Positions 1-11,149 of a stretch of DNA of 64,000 bases are shown piece after piece. Numbering within the stretch: the stretch's first letter is position 1; every line of letters begins with the position of its first letter. Source of the DNA: Hypericum androsaemum (taxonomy: Eukaryota > Streptophyta > Magnoliopsida > Malpighiales > Hypericaceae); the NCBI GenBank assembly GCA_963995505.1, contig OZ023187.1:627501-691500 (forward strand), in the 5' to 3' direction. A model generated the notes under the pieces. That model ran no database searches. It was not told where the DNA came from and saw only the letters and a program-made list of their open reading frames with translations. A program made the translations under genes and the position numbers.

Positions 1-650
1 GGGAGCGGATGAGCATTAGAGCTACTAAATGTTTCTCGAACGGAGACGCTCGCGAGAAGTTGAGCAACTTAGTGGCATTTTCGGCCGGTCGGAGGATCGG
101 GAGAGGAGGAGTTGGCGCGTAGAGGGGACGAGACATGGGAGGGAGCTACATTGTGTGAGATTCCGCTGGGGGGAAATGAAGAGATGGGATTTTTAATTAT
201 GGGCCGTTCGAAATTGATTTCTACCATTAAGAATTTGTATGTACGATTAAATTATCTGGGTTTAAGATTACTTGGGTATATGAAGTTTTCTTTCTTTCCC
301 ATCTGTAACATTTTTAAGTTAAAGATATGGTAGTTATGAGAGGTTGAAGAAGATGAAGGTGGAAGAGAGAGGGGGAGAAGAGAGGAGAGAGACACATGAG
401 GAGGGGAGGAGACAGATGTGAGAGAAAGAGAGGAGATAGGGAATTTTTTTTAATTTTTTAATTTTTTAATTGCAAGGGTACAAATGTCATTTCACATGAC
501 AAAAAATAAAAAAAGGTGTTGACATCAGCCAAGGACTCGAGACCAATATTTCTTAAAAAGTAGGAACCTTATATACTATTTCTGAAACACAGGAACTTGC
601 GAGTGATAAAATTATAATCCAGAGATCTGAGGGTAATTTGCCCTTTGTAA
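1..650. mobile_element. Probable end of a Mutator-like TIR element (partial)
   Basis: No convincing gene is visible. The right part (about 515-650) contains the phrase cagccaaggactcgagacc, which matches the right arm of the TIR element at 48133-49433, where the same phrase lies near 49314. It is followed in both by a poorly conserved stretch about a 'guanine-adenine rich, extended, accession' type of arm sequence. Purine-rich DNA at 330-440 and an A/T-rich block at 445-515 precede it. The left end would lie outside the window, so inverted repeats and a target-site duplication cannot be tested. The short reading frame at 112-333 has no recognisable domain. Confidence 0.35.
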
Positions 651-1810
651 TGTGCTGCATCGCTGTTGGACTTGTGCGTATGGTAATCATAAAATAAAAA
701 ACTTACTTGTATGTCTATTTATTGAGATATGTCTACCTGCATATACGAGACTCGGAAATTGAAATTACTTTTTCTAAACTAACGACATATAGAAAAAAAA
801 TGCTAGCGTTGCCAGATTCATTGATCAGAAACTTTAGACTAAAGCTGATCATTGCTGGGTATAAAAATTGAGGTTAATTATATTTATATATATATAACGT
901 CAGTGAAGTGGATAATATTTCAACATACATCCGATGATAAATGGATAATATTTTGCTGGCAACTGGCACCATTAATAAGGAAGCTCTGGGAACTTGAAAT
1001 CGTAACCGAACCACTTGTCCACAATATCTATTTTGGTAGCTTTGGCAGCACCAAAAAGTTTGGTAGAAGTGGTACCGCAGGCGAGAATTTTGTGGCACTT
1101 TGTGATTAGATAAATTTTGAACTTATATCGGTAATTTATTGAGTGTTTGGATACTAAAATTTTTCGACCATAAAAAATAAGCAGGATAAAGCTTTTTGAT
1201 CTTATTCACTTGCGCCCACTTGCCATTTACTAATAGTAATTGTGGTCACGGGCCTATCCCAACCAGCTGTTCCAATTTACTTACTGGGAAAAATATTTAT
1301 GGTATGGTGGCTTTCCTCGTTGGAATCCCAATTAAATAGTCTTAAAGCCTCGATCATGAGAGTTCAACAACGGAGCTTCTGCACTAACACGAGCTCGATT
1401 GCGTTAAGTGAAGTCCCAAATCCGAATCTTGTAAATAAAACTATAAAAGTAGATATTGTTACAATAATAAATTTCGAGTCTCGTAAATAAAGTAGACATT
1501 GTTACTTTCAACCCAAATTCGAATATTTAGGAGTGGATTACACAGAGAGTGGGAGATCTATCGGTCCATTGGATCTCCCTTGGTTGGGATGCAAGGACAC
1601 AAAAATAAACTAAAAAACTTTCATGCAACCCAAGAGCCGTTGGTTTGCAGAGGAACAATCAATCAGCAAATGATTTCAGATACAGACCATATTGGACTTT
1701 GGCCAACTTTCCAGGGATCAAATCTTGAGGAAAATTTAAGTTATCGATTCTGAATTAGTCGTTAATCGGGACAGAGATTAAAACAGTATAGGAAATAGAT
1801 TCACTTGCCT
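651..1810. other. Intergenic, no gene recognised
   Basis: AT-rich spacer downstream of TNL-1. Short open frames on both strands at 852-1109 show no domain, no codon bias and no family resemblance. A TA-rich run sits near 880-898. I see nothing else here. Confidence 0.5.
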
Positions 1811-2150
1811 TTAGAGTGTGTGTCTGTCTTCCTTCTTCTTCTTTTTGTTGCTTGACGATCCATCATTCGTACGCTTTCTCTTAACTTGATCAGAGTTTCC
1901 TCCAACCTGAACTGCAGGCATCCACTTGGTTCTAGAGATAATTGCATCTTTTAGCGTAAACCAAACTCCGACTTGCTCATCAGAAAACCTCATGCTGGCT
2001 GCAAACAGGAATGTGGCTTCATCGAAATAGAATTCGGAGTGGTCGATGTCCGCGAACCACGAGATCACGTGCTCTCTTTCGAATAGAATTTCCTCTTTTG
2101 AATGATCGTCCTGGCACATGGCGTAAAACCTTTCTCCGGACTTTGGTATG

Positions 2151-2155
2151 CAGTC
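2151..2155. repeat. Target-site duplication, left copy (cagtc)
   Basis: The five bases cagtc directly before the TG of the left LTR match those directly after the CA of the right LTR at 4636-4640. This is the 5-bp duplication expected of LTR retrotransposon integrase. Confidence 0.9.
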
Positions 2156-2437
2156 TGTTGGGATGGCGAGAAATAGGAAAGACTTATTTCCTATTCCTAT
2201 TTCTATTCTGACTAGATTCTGGACTCCTAATTAGACCTAGATAGGTTACTTGTACACCAAGGGTTTGTCTCTATATAAAGACATGTTACCCTAAGGTTTT
2301 GTATAGCTTTGTGACTCGGATCCATCAATAAAATTTCTCCTTTCTCACCGTGGACGTAGGCATTAGGCCGAACCACGTAATTCTCTTGTTCCGTGTTCTT
2401 TGTGCGATCTTGTTCTCTAGTTGCTGAATTCCTAACA
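2156..2437 (+). repeat. Left LTR of the TNL-1 Copia element
   Basis: 282-bp long terminal repeat, starts tgttgggatggcg and ends attcctaaca. It contains a TATA-like tatataaag near 2271-2279, suitable for element transcription. Confidence 0.9.
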
Positions 2438-2439
2438 AT

Positions 2440-2452
2440 TGGTATCAAGAGC
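2440..2452 (+). other. Primer binding site (tRNA-Met type)
   Basis: tggtatcaagagc lies two bases inside the left LTR and resembles the complement of the 3' end of plant initiator tRNA-Met used by many Copia elements, with one extra A. Confidence 0.75.
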
Positions 2453-2464
2453 TTGGGTAGGAGG

Positions 2465-4160
2465 ATGACGGAAAGGCGCGAAGTTTGCTCTTGTGAAATT
2501 CGATGGTTCTTCGAATTTCGGGTTATGGCAAAGGCGTGTCAAGGATCTCCTCGTGCAACAAGGGATGGTCATCGCGCTCTCGGAGAAGAAGCCCGAGAAG
2601 ATGGAGGAGCAAGAGTGGAAGGAGATGGGGGCCAAGGCTGTGGCGACAATTCGTTTGTGCTTGGCGGATGATGTGATGTATCACGTCATGGATGAGGAGT
2701 CACCAGCTGAGGTATGGAAGAAATTGGAGGCAAGGTATATGTCTAAGTCTTTGTCGAACAAGCTTTATCTTAAGCAAAGATTGTACGGGCTCAAGATGAA
2801 TGAGGGCTCGGATTTGAGCCAACACATTAATGGTTTCAGTCAACTTGTGAGTGACTTGAGAAAGGTTGATGTGAAGTTCGAGGAAGAAGACAAGGCATTG
2901 TTGCTGCTGAATTCTTTACCTGGCTCCTACGAAAATTTGGTTACAACTCTAACTTGGGGAAAGGAGTCCCTGGTGTTGGAAGATATCACAAGTGCTCTGC
3001 TAGGGTTTTATCAAAGAAGAAAAAATGGCGATGAACAAGCGGAAGGGCTGGTTGTGAGGGGTAGCCATGGTAATCGTAGTGGAGCAAAAGACGGGAAGGG
3101 ATCCAAGTCGTGGTCAAGGAGGTTCAAGAGAAATTGCTTCGAGTGCGGAGAAAAAGGGCACGTGAAGAAGGATTGTCCAAGAAGAACTCGGGATCGCGAG
3201 GAAAAAGGATCAGGTTCCGTGAATGTGGCCTCACATTCGGACGGGTCAGATGGTGATCTTCTTTCTGTTTTGTCAAGTCCAAAGCATTCTGTTTCCTGGA
3301 TTTTGGATAGCGCTTGCTCTTTCCACATGACGCCCAAGAGAGGGTGATTCGACACCTACAAGTTCATTGATTCAGGTATGGTGACTATGGGTGATGGTTC
3401 TACTTGTAGAATTGCTGGCATAGGTGATATCCGAATTAAGATGTGGGATGGTGTTGAGAGAAAATTGTGTGGGGTTAGGCATGTTCCAAAGTTGGAGAGG
3501 AATTTGATCTCGTTAGGAGCCTTGGATTATAGTGGGTACAACTATAATGTTGTAGGCGGGCTAATAGAGGTAGAGAAGGATGCTGTGGTGGTGATGAAGG
3601 GTGAAAGAAATGCTAGAAATACCTACAGGTTAGTGGGGAACACGGTTGTAGGTGGAGTCACCTCGTTGGGTTCTGATAGAGGGGAGAAAAGCTCTTGTGT
3701 GATGGAGCAAAAGCTTGACATGAATGGTTTGAGTAGAGTTGAGATTCGCAAAGACAAAGTTAGCAAGTTCCCGCTATGGTTGTCTAAAAGGACGTGCACG
3801 TCAAAGGTGTTGGGTAGGTTTTGCATGGGGAATGCGAAGCCGTTGGTAGCACCACGGGCGAATCATGTATCTCACTCAAGGCCGAACGGTGGAGTTCGTG
3901 GCATGTCGAGGGTTCTACTTGGTGGAACAAAAGGTTGCCCTTTGTATGCTATGGAATGTCGCATTGGTATGAGGCAAGAAGGTCCAGCGGAGAAGCAGTT
4001 CGAGGTTGCGGAGCATGGGGTTGACCGAAAAATAGAGAGCGCATCTATTGGTCACAAGTTTGCTTCAGCAGGTGGACTTGCTAGTTGGAGTTCGATGGAG
4101 GTTGGAGAGAATAGGCCAAGCAAGCTCAGAAGCTCGAGCTTGGGGGCTGGCTCCAAGTGA
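2465..4160 (+). pseudogene. Copia gag-protease reading frame, broken, pol replaced by an unrelated 3' segment
   Basis: The frame carries a gag of the UBN2 type (about 2493-3000, with GLWQRRVKDLL), a CCHC zinc knuckle CFECGEKGHVKKDC (about 3138-3179) and the start of a retropepsin region (WILDSACSFHMT, about 3297-3332). A nonsense TGA at 3345-3347, where relatives have Trp, stops the frame; it then continues in the same phase to 4160. The first in-frame methionine is upstream in another phase, so a one-base shift near 2471 probably also breaks the start. After the protease-like stretch (to about 3640) the frame encodes about 170 residues with no pol similarity. The same trailing frame is kept in the family member at 63652-63987. 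Confidence 0.8.
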
Positions 4161-4359
4161 TTGAACAAAAGGTGAAGAGAAAGTTGAGATGGTCTTATTG
4201 ATGCAGTTATCTATGGTCCGAGATGGAGTCGGAGTTGGATTGGTTTTGCAAGATCTCATGGTTCTTCATGGGGCGGTGTTTTGTCAAGGTGGAGTTTGTT
4301 GAAGTTCGGGTGGAGCTTCATGGTTCTTCCACGAGATGATTTCTCGCCAAGGTGGAGAT

Positions 4360-4635
4360 TGTTGGGATGGCGAGAAATAGGAAAGACTTATTTCCTATTC
4401 CTATTCCTATTCTGACTAGATTCTGGACTCCTAATTAGACCTAGATAGGTTACACCAAGGGTTTGTCTCTATATAAAGACATGTTACCCTAAGGTTTTGT
4501 ATAGCTTTGTGACTCGGATCCATCAATAAAATTTCTCCTTTCTCACCGTGGACGTAGGCGTTAGGCCGAACCACGTAATTCTCTTGTTCCGTGTTCTTTG
4601 TGCGATCTTGTTCTCTAGTTGCTGAATTCCTAACA
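4360..4635 (+). repeat. Right LTR of the TNL-1 Copia element
   Basis: 276-bp copy of the left LTR, ending attcctaaca, followed at once by the cagtc duplication at 4636-4640. Read from the minus strand, the TNL-1 exon frame runs about 200 nt into this LTR before stopping. Confidence 0.9.
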
Positions 4636-7600
4636 CAGTCGCATGTAATTGAGAAGCGCCCGCGTAAGCGAAAACTGATGGGAACACTTACTACTACGCA
4701 AAACATGAATCGATGAGGGCCGAGTCGCCTCCCGCGTTTGGTCTTGACATGTAACGAAGATCCTGTCTCGGAGTAGTTGATCCATCCTGGCATTTCATTT
4801 CCCGGAACAATACCAGTTGCTGATATAGAGAGGGATGAATATACCAAAGTGGATTGAACTCCTTGCCAGAAGTCTCTCCAGATTTGGTCTCTTGCATCTT
4901 GTTCCAAATTGAAGCAGTTACGGAATGCGAAGCGCGTATTGTGGAGCGTTGATGACCCGCGTGTGTACTTTCCAAGAGATTTGCAGTTAGATGCATCCAC
5001 GTAGGATAGTCTTGGTGGAAGCTCTGGTATACATATGAGACTCTGGCAATCGAGAAAGTAAATTCCCAAGAGATTGGTAAGACACTTTACGTCTTCTGGT
5101 AAGCTCTTCATGTTGCAGCTTACAAAATGCAGATGGGTGAGCGATGCAAAGCTTTTCAAACAAGGTAGTGCATCGCCCTTGTACCTATAGCAGTGGAGCC
5201 GGGTGAGACGATCTACGAACATCATCGGTAGGCTGCTCAACGGACTGCCCTCTGCGGAAAGCATTTGAAGCGACTTTCGAACGTTCAAGTTGGCAGGGAG
5301 AGTCAACAGCTGCTTGCATTCTTGAATCGCAAGTGTCTTAAGATTTTGAAGGTCGCAAATGTAGTCTGGTAGGCTATCGATTTCACAGCCACAGAGGTGT
5401 AAATCTTGGAGTCGAGACAGTCCATCGATTGATGGAGGCAATTCTTTTATTTTCGTCAATGACAGATCCAATGTAATCAGATTCCGTGGGATGTTCCTGA
5501 TCCTGGAGCATCCCCAGAGCAAGAGAACCTTGAGGCTCACATGCTGTGAGATTTCTGGAATTCCCTTCAACTTCTTACAGAAGCTCAAGTCGAGTTTCTC
5601 CAACTTCAATGAGTTTCCGAACTTGGGAAGTGTTGTCAATTTCTCGGAGAAAGAAATGTCGACAAATTTCAAGCTCGGCAGGCACGGCTGAAACAAATTC
5701 ATAAAGCAAAAAAAGGGTCAGCCTCAGCCAGCTTATTAAGATCAGAAGACAGCTGCTAAACTACATTACGATACCTCGACATCACCGGTCCAAAGCTGTT
5801 TAAGGTTGCTCCTAACCATGCATAAGTCAACAAGATTCTCAAGATTAAAACTTTGCGGAAGATATTGCAAAGGGTACAGGTCCCATTGCAAGTACCGCAG
5901 TCTATCGGGAAGATACTCGAGGCCCTCTGGAAGAGAAACTCTGTTGTCTTTGAATGAAGCATCGTGAAAATGTAGGATTCTTAGCCCTGTCATCTTTTTT
6001 AAGACAGTTGACCTCAATTCCATACTTGAAGCCTTGGAAAAGTCCATTGATATGACTTCTATCTTCTTCATCCCGTCAGCATCCTAACCATTGTTCAAGC
6101 GAAAGATCAAATATTACGTTCACGTTTGATTTGAATTTCTATGGAAAGTACTAATCAATTTTCCGTTACCTGTTTTTTTGTCAGCAAATCAGCAATATCC
6201 TTGTACCTCCAAATCCTGCTGGGTTTACCTGTCTCTTTGATAGCTTCATGAAAAGCTATATGTTGTCCCATCTGTTGTACCAAATCATGCATTTGTAATG
6301 TGTTGTCAGAGATGGTAACTAGAGCCTTGTCCGCAAGGCGAGCGGAATAAAATCCGCAAGCATCCAATATGCGTTCAGCGCGATCATTATCCCAGCCTTT
6401 CATGTAACAAGCAATATCGAGAAATATACTCTTCTCCGTGTCTTCTAAACCATCATAGCTAATCCTCAAAATCTTCATGATCTCTAAGTCAGGGATCATG
6501 CTTAGTTTCTCCAACTCACTCTTCCAAATGGTAATATCCTTGTCAAAAAGATTGCGGCCTAGAATCACCAGAGCCAAGCGCAAACCTTGTGTGTATTTAA
6601 CAGCCTTCTGCAATAACTCCATCTGATCTGGTGTAGGCCGCCTTTGCTTGAATGCATGAAGCTTAATGAGTTGAAGGGATTCACAATCCTTCAATTTCTC
6701 GACCTCGTAGATCTTGTCGCACATTCTTTTAAGAACTTGGTTATTTCTACTTGTTGCAATTATCTTACTCTCAGGAGAATACAAGCTGCAATCCCCTATC
6801 AGTTCCGATATTTGGCTCGCATCGCTCACATCATCAAGTATGACAAGAAGCCGCCTTCTTCGTAGCTTCCTTCGGATGTCGTTGCTGAAGACGATAACAT
6901 GGTCGTCGTTTAGATCATTTTCCCCTAGGAGCTGACAGAGAAGATGCTTACACAAACGGATCAGTTCGCCTCTTTCAGCGAATTCCCTAACATTCTTAAT
7001 GATGCATGCTCCTTCGAATTTTTTGTAGATTCGCTGATATATCTTTTCAGCAAGTGTTGTCTTGCCTGAACCTCCCAATCCCCATAGTCCTAAGCACTTC
7101 ACCTCCGTTGAAGACAACAATGATTCGACTTCTTCGACACGCTCCATTCCAACGAAGTCCCCGAATGGATCGTCCGGAGACATTCGATCCAAAACAGATT
7201 GTATACGGCTGAGGAGCTTCTCTACAATTTTCGCCTCCGATCTATATTATCAAGCAAACAACATCCATGATAAATCAACAACGAAGCATATCGAATTGAA
7301 GTCGAGAAGTTAGTTAAGAGGGTTACAGTTGGAGGGAGTCCCAGCCGGAGAGGTCGGCTGCTTGCCTCAATGCTCGACGCCAGCTGATCTCCGCCTTATC
7401 CGCGTACCGAGCATCTCGGACAAGCCTCTCAAAACCATCCCCGAAAGAACCGGTCTGGTTCCGGACATGAGTTGGCTCTACTCCCTGCAGAAACACGGGC
7501 AGCACGGTCTGGCCGTGGGATTCCATGCAGTCCATGATCATGACCAGCTCATCCAGACACCACCTAGAGTCGGCGTAGTTCGGGGAAAATATGACAACGG

Positions 7601-7799
7601 ATACCAGAGACTCGGAGATCTTACGGGATAGCGTAGATGAGATCTCTTCACCTCCCTTGAGCCCCTTGTCGGTGAACGCATCAATCCCGTTCCTGTCCAG
7701 GGCAACCCGGAGGTGGCTAGTGAAGCCCTTCCGGGCGTCCCGCCCTCTGAAGTTGACGAAGACGTCGTGCTTTATCCGTGGAGGAGCATCGGAAGCCAT

Positions 7800-8343
7800 T
7801 GATTATGGTTTGGAAATGATCGACGAAGAAGAGGAACCCTGATGCTTTAAGTGTCCAAAAATCAACTAAACGTAGCCTTAAAGTCAGTTGATCGGACAAA
7901 TGCAACAGGCTTGTGGTGCCCATGCATCTTCCACGAAATAGCGTACGGACCACATCTTTTATATTGATTACTTCATGTTTGTTTTTTCTAACTAATTCAT
8001 GTCGATGCAATTAAGACTTTTGAAATGTTACAAATAAATAATACTATTGTGTTTCTAAAGATTCGAACTCTGGTTCAACTCGGAATGGCCCCCGTTAGAA
8101 ACTTTAAGCCCATTAACGAATAGGCCCGACAAGTTAAGCCCAACTAGTGGAAATCAGTATTAAAGGTAAGATTCGCTCCGGCCCGATACGTGAGTTGGGC
8201 ACAAGTGTAGAGGCAACATACGATCAAGTAGATTTTTCAAAAAAAAAAAAAAACATCCACTAGATCAAGCTAAACGAAGGAGCTTGAATCAGATTCCAAC
8301 TGGAAATCGAGGGCCACTCACTATTTGGAGTTGCGGAGCAAAC
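7800..8343. other. TNL-1 upstream region
   Basis: No gene recognised. This is the presumed promoter and 5' leader of TNL-1 on the minus strand. A poly-A run lies near 8239-8253. It ends at the target site of the LTR element that starts at 8344. Confidence 0.4.
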
Positions 8344-8695
8344 TGTTAGGGCAGTGGAAGCGTAAACACGGATGTGTTGAACACCCATAACAAGTAGTAC
8401 GAGAGATAGGAAGAATCGAGGACACACGATATTACGTGGTTCGGTCGAATGACCTACTCCACGGGGCCGAGACGATCATCACTATATTATGTGGAGATAC
8501 ATGGTACATAAGCCATAGGCGAGGCAGTGCCTCAAGCCTAACTCTCTTGTGCCTATACTACCATTGCGTTATGCAAAGACCTAGACCGAAGAACATCTAA
8601 CCCCTACTCTCCTATATATAGAGGACAAGTCCAATATATTCCTCAATATGAATTAGAGTTCTATTCTAATTAGGAATTTGGGACAAATCCTAACA
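8344..8695 (-). repeat. 3' LTR (element in minus orientation)
   Basis: 352 bp. A TATA-like tatatatagagg lies near 8622-8633. It matches the copy at 10798-11149 base for base apart from scattered substitutions. Confidence 0.88.
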
Positions 8696-10149
8696 ATCTC
8701 CACCTTGGACCAAATTCCAAAATCAATCGTCTTTTCAAGCTTCAAGCTCATCGTCCACATCAGACCATCTTCACTGTGTGTCTCTTCCTGTAAGCTCAAT
8801 CATCCGCCTCAATCTTGAAAACTCCACCTCGAATGGAATCTTCCACAAGTATCTCAACAACATAAACTCACCTCGGGTCTTCAACTCCAGAAGAACCAAC
8901 ACAACGGGAGAAAATTTTCATGCGCGCAACACGAGAGTTTTTCACATTGGAGAAAACTACTCCAACGCCCACAACAATGCCTAAATCTCATAGGCCAGCT
9001 TCAATCTCAGAAGCTCCAGCACGACCAATACTTATCCCAGTATGGTGTACTCTCTAGGGGCACTCTCAACCATTTCTCTACCGACATAGCAGACTCCACC
9101 TCCACGGAAAACCTCCACCTTCATGTGGACACCGACTGTTGGGGTTACATCGCCGAGCGAACACCAATCTCAGTCCAAATAAGAGATGAGGACACTAGCT
9201 ACAGGCCTTTACATCACCTTCGCGTGAACACCTTCTGGACATCAATCTTGGAATTCTCCACCAGCTACAGGACTTTACATCACCTTCACGTGAATACCTT
9301 CTGGACACCAAGCTTGCTGTTGCTATTACACCCCACTCCTCCATCCTCGTGGGCAACCAGGAGATACACTGCAAAATACGTGAGTCAAAACAAAATTGAT
9401 ACTTGGACATCTTCGCCTTCATCGTTAACGAGTAACTAGTCCAAACAATGCTCAAGGTCTTCACATGATTTACCTTCTTGTCCACTATGATATGGCCACT
9501 CCATGACCGATCAACCATGAACCTAAACCAGACCCGATCAAATCCCATGAAAACAAGGGAGTCTTCTGGAGAAAGAAGTCGCCTTAAGCTCCTCTAACTT
9601 TCTCACACCACTCTCGACTACACACATAATACCACATACATGTATAGGAGATACCATTGGACCCGATCTCAAAGTCCAATAAGATTTGGGTCAAACACCC
9701 AACAAGTCTCCATCTTGAACCAAATCACATGACCGATCTTCAACCGTGAATCTCCAAGACTTGAACCAATCTTCAATTCGACAGGACCCCAATCTGACCC
9801 TTCTTTGGTCAAATTCTTTAACTCGAACAAACAAAATCACCACACCCATCAAACCCGGCCCAAATTTCATGATCCAAACTAAGACCCAGACATTTAAGCC
9901 ATTAACCGGTCTACTTCCAAGGATCAACCATATGATCGCCGCCCCAAAAAATAAGTCTGGTCAACTCAAACCATGACTAATCACATCCACCAAGCCTCCA
10001 TTACCAAAATGGTCAAAACCAAACATATCAGCCTCAAACCCGGTCAAAATATTACTAACCAGCCCCAAAATCATCTTCTGGTCAGACCAGAAAAATCCAA
10101 ACCGGTCAGTTAACTCCTTTTGACCCAAAATCCCCAATTTAGCTCCAAT

Positions 10150-10670
10150 TAGGGTTTTCCCAAAAAATGAGGCAGCGACGACGGCGGGGCTTCAAGGCGG
10201 CGTGGCAGCTGGCTCGCGCCGGTGAGTGGGCAAACGACGAACGGCGGCGGCGGTGAGCGGGGAGACTCGGGGAGCCCTCGCCCTCCATCTTTCTCTCTCC
10301 CTGTATCTCTCTCTCTCCTTGCAACTTTCTCTCTCCCCGAGCTCTCTCTCTCCTCGACGGGTCTTGTCTCGATGCCGCGGCTACGGACAATGGAGCGCGA
10401 GCTCTCCTCTCCTTCCTCGGCGGTGCGGGTTCGTGAGCTACCGTGCGGGAGCTCGGGCTCACGATTCTCTCTCTCCGCGTCGGGGTTCCACTCTCCTCAA
10501 CACGGGTTCTTCTCCTCTTCTCTCTGAACGCCGCGTACAGCGGCTCGGTGGTGGCAGGATGGCGAGGACGGCCGTCGGGTGGGCTGACCTGGTCGGTGTC
10601 AGACCGGTGGCCCCTCGGTTGGCGACGGAGGCTCCTCCTCCATGGGCGGCTGCCACTCTCCAAGGGTGGA
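10150..10670. other. GC-rich interior segment with overlapping open frames on both strands
   Basis: Inside the LTR element at 8344-11149. Sharply higher GC than the flanks, with ctctct tracts and long frames on both strands (174 aa on minus, 197 aa on plus). Open frames on both strands are what GC-rich DNA gives by chance, and none resembles a known domain. It sits just inside the primer binding site, the usual place of a leader in LARD elements; capture of a host 5' region is possible but unproven. Confidence 0.4.
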
Positions 10671-10783
10671 AAACCCTAATCCAATTTCCCCCAATTTGGA
10701 CAAAATTACCAATTGCCCCTGCCTTCTTTCTGAAACTACAGAACAGTCCCTCTTCACCAATTTCTACCCAAAAACACACCAAA

Positions 10784-10796
10784 GCTCTGATACCAA
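10784..10796 (-). other. Primer binding site (tRNA-Met type), minus orientation
   Basis: gctctgataccaa, read on the minus strand as ttggtatcagagc, directly inside the 5' LTR. Confidence 0.8.
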
Positions 10797-10797
10797 T

Positions 10798-11149
10798 TGT
10801 TAGGGCAGCGGAAGCGTAAACACGGATGTGTTGAACACCCATAACAAGTAGTACGAGAGATAGGAAGAATCGAGGATACATGATATTACGTGGTTCGGTC
10901 GAATGACCTACTCCACGGGGCCGAGATGATCATCACTATATTATGTGGAGATACATGGTACATAAGCCATAGGCGAAGCGGTGCCTCAAGCCTAACTCTC
11001 TCGTGCCTATACTACCATTGCGTTATGCAAAGACCTAGACCGAAGAACATCTAACCCCTACTCTCCTATATATAGAGGACAAGTCCAATATATTCCTCAA
11101 TAGGAATTAGAGTTCCATTCTAATTAGGAATTTGGGACAAATCCTAACA
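10798..11149 (-). repeat. 5' LTR (element in minus orientation)
   Basis: 352-bp partner of 8344-8695. Its distal half (10978-11149) is also the first part of the 655-bp repeat copied at 16669. Confidence 0.88.

Larger units (their letters stand above)
2156..4635 (+). mobile_element. Non-autonomous Ty1/copia element inserted in TNL-1
   Basis: Complete element of 2480 bp with TG...CA ends, 5-bp duplications, two nearly identical LTRs (2156-2437 and 4360-4635), a tRNA-Met-type primer binding site just inside the left LTR (tggtatcaagagc, about 2440-2452) and a polypurine tract before the right LTR (aaggtggagat). It encodes gag and the protease region but has no integrase, reverse transcriptase or RNase H, so it must rely on a helper element. 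The LTRs differ mainly by a 6-bp gap (cttgta present only on the left) and a few bases, pointing to recent insertion. A second member of the same family enters the window at 63169. Confidence 0.92.
1811..7799 (-). pseudogene. TNL-1: TIR-NB-LRR immune receptor, last exon split by a Copia insertion
   Basis: Exons read from the minus strand: 7799-7327 (TIR), 7241-6170 (NB-ARC), 6083-5775 (linker), 5687-4636, then after the insertion 2150-1811. GT-AG borders fit all three introns. Visible motifs: TIR with SRWCLDEL around the expected catalytic Glu; P-loop GLGGSGKTT; kinase-2 LVILDDVSD; RNBS-B SKIIATSRN; MHD as MHDLVQQ; about nine LRRs; then a post-LRR (C-JID-like) domain beginning PGNEMPGW. The GLPLA motif reads GLRLA, unlike its paralogues. 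With the insertion set aside the frame runs on without a stop for about 1081 residues and ends in a KRKR/KKKKK-rich tail. Unlike TNL-2/3, exon 4 reads straight into the post-LRR exon without an intron. TNLs act as nucleotide-operated sensors whose TIR domains hydrolyse NAD+; here the insertion would truncate the post-LRR domain and add LTR-encoded residues. The break looks recent because nothing else is damaged. Confidence 0.85.
8344..11149 (-). mobile_element. Non-autonomous LTR retrotransposon with no recognisable gag-pol
   Basis: Two 352-bp LTRs (8344-8695 and 10798-11149), both starting tgttagggcag and ending aaatcctaaca, differ at roughly ten positions (about 97 percent alike by eye). 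Orientation is minus: next to the right LTR lies gctctgataccaa, the reverse of a tRNA-Met primer binding site, and next to the left LTR lies tctccaccttgg, the reverse of a polypurine tract. Flanks are caaac (8339-8343) and ctaac (11150-11154), a 5-bp duplication with one change; the duplicated flank at 16841 still reads caaac. The 2.1 kb interior shows no gag, protease, integrase or RT, so it belongs with LARD/TRIM-like elements and needs a helper. Confidence 0.85.

Noticed and set aside
852..1109. Open frames on both strands
   Set aside because: Short, no domain, overlapping on opposite strands in AT-rich DNA.
2393..2671. Frame covering the end of the left LTR and the start of gag
   Set aside because: Crosses LTR and primer binding site in a different phase from the gag motifs; a shadow.
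4431..4640. C-terminal extension of the TNL-1 frame
   Set aside because: These codons come from the Copia LTR read on the opposite strand, not from the TNL gene.
10139..10819. Long frames on both strands with Arg/Ser/Pro-rich products
   Set aside because: Expected by chance in GC-rich DNA with ct repeats; no family resemblance.
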